From Cellulomonas sp. Root930 (GTDB lineage: Bacteria > Actinomycetota > Actinomycetes > Actinomycetales > Cellulomonadaceae): 64,000 bases of DNA. Of the stretch, positions 61,653-64,000 are shown in pieces. The notes beneath the pieces were generated by a model. The model made no database searches and was not told the origin of the DNA. It saw nothing but the letters and a program-made list of their open reading frames with translations. The translations under genes and the position numbers were made by a program. The stretch is from NCBI GenBank assembly GCA_001429255.1, contig LMJI01000001.1, positions 3,186,931 through 3,250,930 on the forward strand, given 5' to 3'. How positions within the stretch are numbered: the stretch's first letter is position 1; each line of letters opens with the position of its first letter.

Positions 61653-62285
61653 TCACTCGTCGGTGAGGTGCTGCGCTCCCCAGAGGGCGGCGCTCGTGCG
61701 GTCCGTGACCCCGATCCTGCGGAAGACGTGCCCCACGTGCACCTTCACCGTCCGCTCGCTGATCCCGAGCGCCCGGCCGATCTGCTTGTTCGCCATCCCC
61801 TTGCCGATGAGCCGGAGCACCTGCAGCTCGCGGGCGCTGAGCCCGTCCAGCGGAGAGACCGTCGTCGTCGGCAGGAGCGCACGCGCGACGCGGGGGTCCA
61901 GCGGGGCGTAGCCCTGCGCGGCCGAGCGCACCGCGGCGATCAGGTCGCGCGGGTCGCAGTCCTTGAGCAGGTAGCCGACCGCACCGGCGGCCAGCGCGTC
62001 GCCCACCCGGGCGGTGTCGGAGAAGGACGTCAGCACGACGACGGGGGTGCCCGGCCGCGCCGCGACGATCCGGCGTGTGGCCTCCACCCCGTCCAGCACC
62101 GGCATCGACAGATCCATCAGGACGACATCGGGATCGAGCTCCGCAGCCAGCGCCACGGCCTCGGCGCCGTCGGCCGCCTCGCCCACGACCCGCATGCCCT
62201 CGGCACCGTCGACCAGGCCCGCCAGCCCCGAGCGCACCAGGTGGTGGTCGTCCGCCAGCAGCACGGTCACGCCGTCGTCAGCCAC
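61653..62285 (-). CDS. NarL/FixJ-family response regulator
   Basis: A 210-residue regulator. Receiver domain residues are ADDHHLVR, Asp58 (VVLMDLSMP), the Thr in VVVLTSF and Lys in YLLKDCD; the LuxR helix-turn-helix is about 143-205 (LSARELQVLRLIGKGMANKQIGRALGISE-like, then TVKVHVGHVF). GTG at 62285 has GGAGGGACC and lies inside the end of the kinase gene, so the pair is coupled. It is the best local candidate for a DosR-type regulator, though NarL proteins are numerous. Confidence 0.9.
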   Translation of the reverse strand: MADDGVTVLLADDHHLVRSGLAGLVDGAEGMRVVGEAADGAEAVALAAELDPDVVLMDLSMPVLDGVEATRRIVAARPGTPVVVLTSFSDTARVGDALAAGAVGYLLKDCDPRDLIAAVRSAAQGYAPLDPRVARALLPTTTVSPLDGLSARELQVLRLIGKGMANKQIGRALGISERTVKVHVGHVFRRIGVTDRTSAALWGAQHLTDE

Positions 62286-63675
62286 CGGTCCCTCCGTCCA
62301 CGGTCAGCCTCCAGCGGCAGCCCTGCCCCGGGGCGGAGCGGACCGCGAGCTCCGCACCGGCCGAGGTCGCCAGGTCGCTCAGGAGTCGCACACCGAAGTG
62401 TCCCTCGGGCGGGGCGGCCAGGACCTGCGGCACGTCGAAGCCGACGCCGTCGTCGTCCACCTCGAGCACCACCCGGTCGCCGTCCCGCGCCAGGCGCACC
62501 ACGACCTCCTGCGCGTGGGCGTGGTCGACGGCGTTGCGCAGGGTCTCGTGGGCCACCCGGTAGACCAGCTGCTCCTGCTCGGGAGCCATCCCCACGGCCG
62601 CGTCCCGGTCGAGCTCGAGGCGCACCAGCGTGCCGCGCGCCGCCAGCCCCCCGACGAGGTCCGTCAGCGCGGCGGCGAGCCCGGCGGTCTGCAGGCTCGG
62701 CGGGTAGATGTCGACGAGGAGCGACCTCAGGCCCTTGATGCTGGCGCGCACGGCCTCGGATGCGCTGCGCAGCGGCTCCGCGAGCTCGGGGGCGGTCGAC
62801 CGCCCCGCGCGCTCCGCCGCACCGGCGAGCGCGAACGACGATGCGGCGAGCTCCTGCACCACCCCGTCGTGCAGGGTGGCGGCGATGCGCCGCCGCTCCT
62901 GGTCGGAGGCCTCGACGGCGCGCAGCAGCAGCACCTCGCGCTGCCGCTGGCCGCGGCGCAGCCGGTCCAGCAACGTCCACAGGACGGGGAGCATGAGGAC
63001 GACGAGCAGCAGCAGGCTCGTCACCGTGATGCCCGCGAAGCCTCGCCACAGCGCGGTCGACCTGTCGGTGACGACGTCGTACCGGCTGTAGGTCTCGAAC
63101 AGCAGCGGTGTCCCGTCCGGTGTCCACACGGGCCGGTACACCTCGAGCAGCTTGCCCTGACCGCGCTCGTACACGTTCTCGGGCTTGTCGAGGTCGCTCA
63201 CCTCTGCCTCGGTGGCCGGCGTCTCGAGCACAGCCAGCTCGTCGTCGTCGAGCGGGAACGTCCGCCCGACCAGCCGCTCGTCGTCGGAGTAGACGATCCG
63301 GCCGGTGCGGTCCCACACCTTGACCCGGATGATCCCGTCGCCCAGCACGCCGTCGCGGACCGCGGTGTCCAGAGCGGCGACTGCCGCCGCGTCGCCGGTG
63401 GCGAGCCCGTCGAGCAGCACGGGCTGGACGACGGCGTCCGCGACCAGGTCCGTGCGGCGAGCAGCGTCGTTGACCGACTCCTGCTCGGCGATCCGGCGGC
63501 TGGCGGTCAGCCCGAGCAGGGCGACGAGGACGAGCACGACCCCGGCCGCGGCCACCAGCTGGCCGAACACCCGCCACGTGCGCACCGGGCGTTCCTGACC
63601 CTCCGCGCGCCCGGTACCGACCCGACCGAGCGGGACCCAGCCGGTGTCCGCCGGCTCGTCGGTCGTGGTCCGCAC
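62278..63675 (-). CDS. Sensor histidine kinase of the NarX/DesK type
   Basis: A 465-residue membrane kinase with helices at about 40-60 and 230-255 flanking an extracellular sensor of about 165 residues (VVQPVLLDGLATGDAAAV, IVYSDDERLVGRTFPL) of CHASE-like or dCache-like look. The HisKA_3 region is SDQERRRIAATLHDGVVQEL with its His acceptor; HATPase motifs are HETLRNAVDHAH (N box) and DDDGVGFD (G1). No GAF heme domain is present. The start is placed at GTG 63675, seven bases after TAGGGT (63688-63683); an in-frame upstream start cannot be excluded. Confidence 0.85.
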   Translation of the reverse strand: MRTTTDEPADTGWVPLGRVGTGRAEGQERPVRTWRVFGQLVAAAGVVLVLVALLGLTASRRIAEQESVNDAARRTDLVADAVVQPVLLDGLATGDAAAVAALDTAVRDGVLGDGIIRVKVWDRTGRIVYSDDERLVGRTFPLDDDELAVLETPATEAEVSDLDKPENVYERGQGKLLEVYRPVWTPDGTPLLFETYSRYDVVTDRSTALWRGFAGITVTSLLLLVVLMLPVLWTLLDRLRRGQRQREVLLLRAVEASDQERRRIAATLHDGVVQELAASSFALAGAAERAGRSTAPELAEPLRSASEAVRASIKGLRSLLVDIYPPSLQTAGLAAALTDLVGGLAARGTLVRLELDRDAAVGMAPEQEQLVYRVAHETLRNAVDHAHAQEVVVRLARDGDRVVLEVDDDGVGFDVPQVLAAPPEGHFGVRLLSDLATSAGAELAVRSAPGQGCRWRLTVDGGTGG

Positions 63676-63730
63676 GGTGCTCACCCTAGGGCCGAGGTAC
63701 GCACGATCGGCGCCGGTCGCGCGTGCCGGG

Positions 63731-64000
63731 TCAGTCGTCGCTGCCATGGCCACCGTGATCGTCGCCGGCGTCGTGCGCCGACCCGTCGTCCGCGACGCCT
63801 CCGTGGCGCCCCGAGTCCTCGGTGCCGTCGTCGTGGCCGGAGTCGTCGGCCGAGGCGCTAGGTGCGGGGACCGGTGCCGTGACGCCGCCGTTCACGTCGC
63901 GGTCGTCGCCCGGCTCGACCCGGTCGTCACGGTCGATCGACCCGCCGTGGTCGTCCACGGTCGTCGCCGACGGCGAAGCGGAAGGGCTGGGCACGCCACC
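63731..64000 (-). CDS. C-terminal end of an Asp/His/Gly-rich protein (cut by window edge)
   Basis: The frame is open from the window edge to a stop at 63731, giving about 90 residues. They are Ser/Pro-rich, then Asp/His/Gly-rich (DDSGHDDGTEDSGRHGG, HDAGDDHGGHGSDD). The composition suggests a surface or metal-binding tail, perhaps of an exported protein. No domain is visible, and the true start lies beyond the window. Noncoding sequence is possible but less likely given the GC pattern. Confidence 0.45.
   Translation of the reverse strand, partial: GGVPSPSASPSATTVDDHGGSIDRDDRVEPGDDRDVNGGVTAPVPAPSASADDSGHDDGTEDSGRHGGVADDGSAHDAGDDHGGHGSDD

Noticed and set aside
62278..63675. The kinase as a DosS-type hypoxia sensor
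   Set aside because: It has an extracellular sensor between two membrane helices and no GAF heme domain, so a direct match to DosS is not supported.
1..64000. CRISPR arrays, insertion sequences, prophage or integrase genes
   Set aside because: No regularly spaced direct repeats, transposase or integrase motifs were seen on reading both strands; base composition is even throughout.

Overview
This window reads as a chromosomal segment of a high-GC actinobacterium, most likely a cellulolytic member of Micrococcales close to Cellulomonas. Support comes from the very high GC coding with G/C third positions, many GTG starts, several starts that sit 5-7 bases after a TANNNT -10 box (probable leaderless transcripts), secreted GH16 and GH3 glycosidases, an ANTAR regulator of the PdtaR type, and the order rpsA, polA, branched-chain amino acid ABC operon, ANTAR regulator. 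That order resembles the rpsA-polA-pdtaR neighbourhood I recall from Mycobacterium and Streptomyces. The species is inferred, not proven.

Layout. 1-8.7 kb: core genes (5' part of rpsA, pfkA, a methyltransferase, a DUF485 plus sodium:solute symporter pair, polA, a hotdog thioesterase, a GNAT). 9.0-14.5 kb: a complete liv-type ABC importer, with four plus-strand genes facing the binding-protein gene across two terminators. 14.7-18.1 kb: a nucleotidyltransferase-like protein, an EEP-family enzyme, the PdtaR-like regulator, a secreted beta-propeller and an odd tRNA with a CAA anticodon but a short variable loop. 18.1-23.7 kb: a BTAD/TPR regulator, a DUF4242 protein with a palindrome upstream, a MarR remnant, a membrane protein and an HD-GYP protein with an extended C-terminal tail.

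23.9-36.2 kb: a secreted GH16 glucanase, then an aromatic-catabolism block. It contains phenylalanine hydroxylase, a divergent FAD phenol-type hydroxylase, and a tightly packed seven-gene operon: a ThDP enzyme, an FAH-RraA fusion, a GntR regulator, HpaE, HpaD, HpaH and HpaI. Together these make a homoprotocatechuate-type meta-cleavage route to pyruvate and succinate semialdehyde. The usual two-domain HpaG appears to be replaced by the FAH-RraA fusion, which is the most interesting enzyme-level novelty here. An AT-rich palindrome in the divergent promoter is a good candidate operator for the GntR protein.

36.2-51.3 kb: envelope and stress genes (peptidoglycan-binding lipoprotein, DUF7144, SHOCT, DUF6325, a MalT-like LuxR regulator), a metallopeptidase/dicarboxylate-transport set (M20 peptidase, lipoprotein, Dcu carrier, M20 dipeptidase, MFS exporter), a second SHOCT/stress pair and a large membrane protein joining a kinase-like domain to a lysyl-PG-synthase-type flippase region. 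51.3-57.9 kb: an epoxide hydrolase-like protein, two tandem-domain universal stress proteins, DUF1876, GNAT, a PNPOx-fold protein, DUF3592 and a Y-family polymerase. Two near-identical GGGACCT-N4-CCCTACG sites, like DosR/DevR boxes, lie in front of the stress genes. 57.9-64 kb: a secreted GH3 beta-glucosidase divergent from an XRE regulator, a NarL-type two-component pair, and the end of an Asp/His-rich protein cut by the window edge. I saw no CRISPR array, insertion sequence or prophage.
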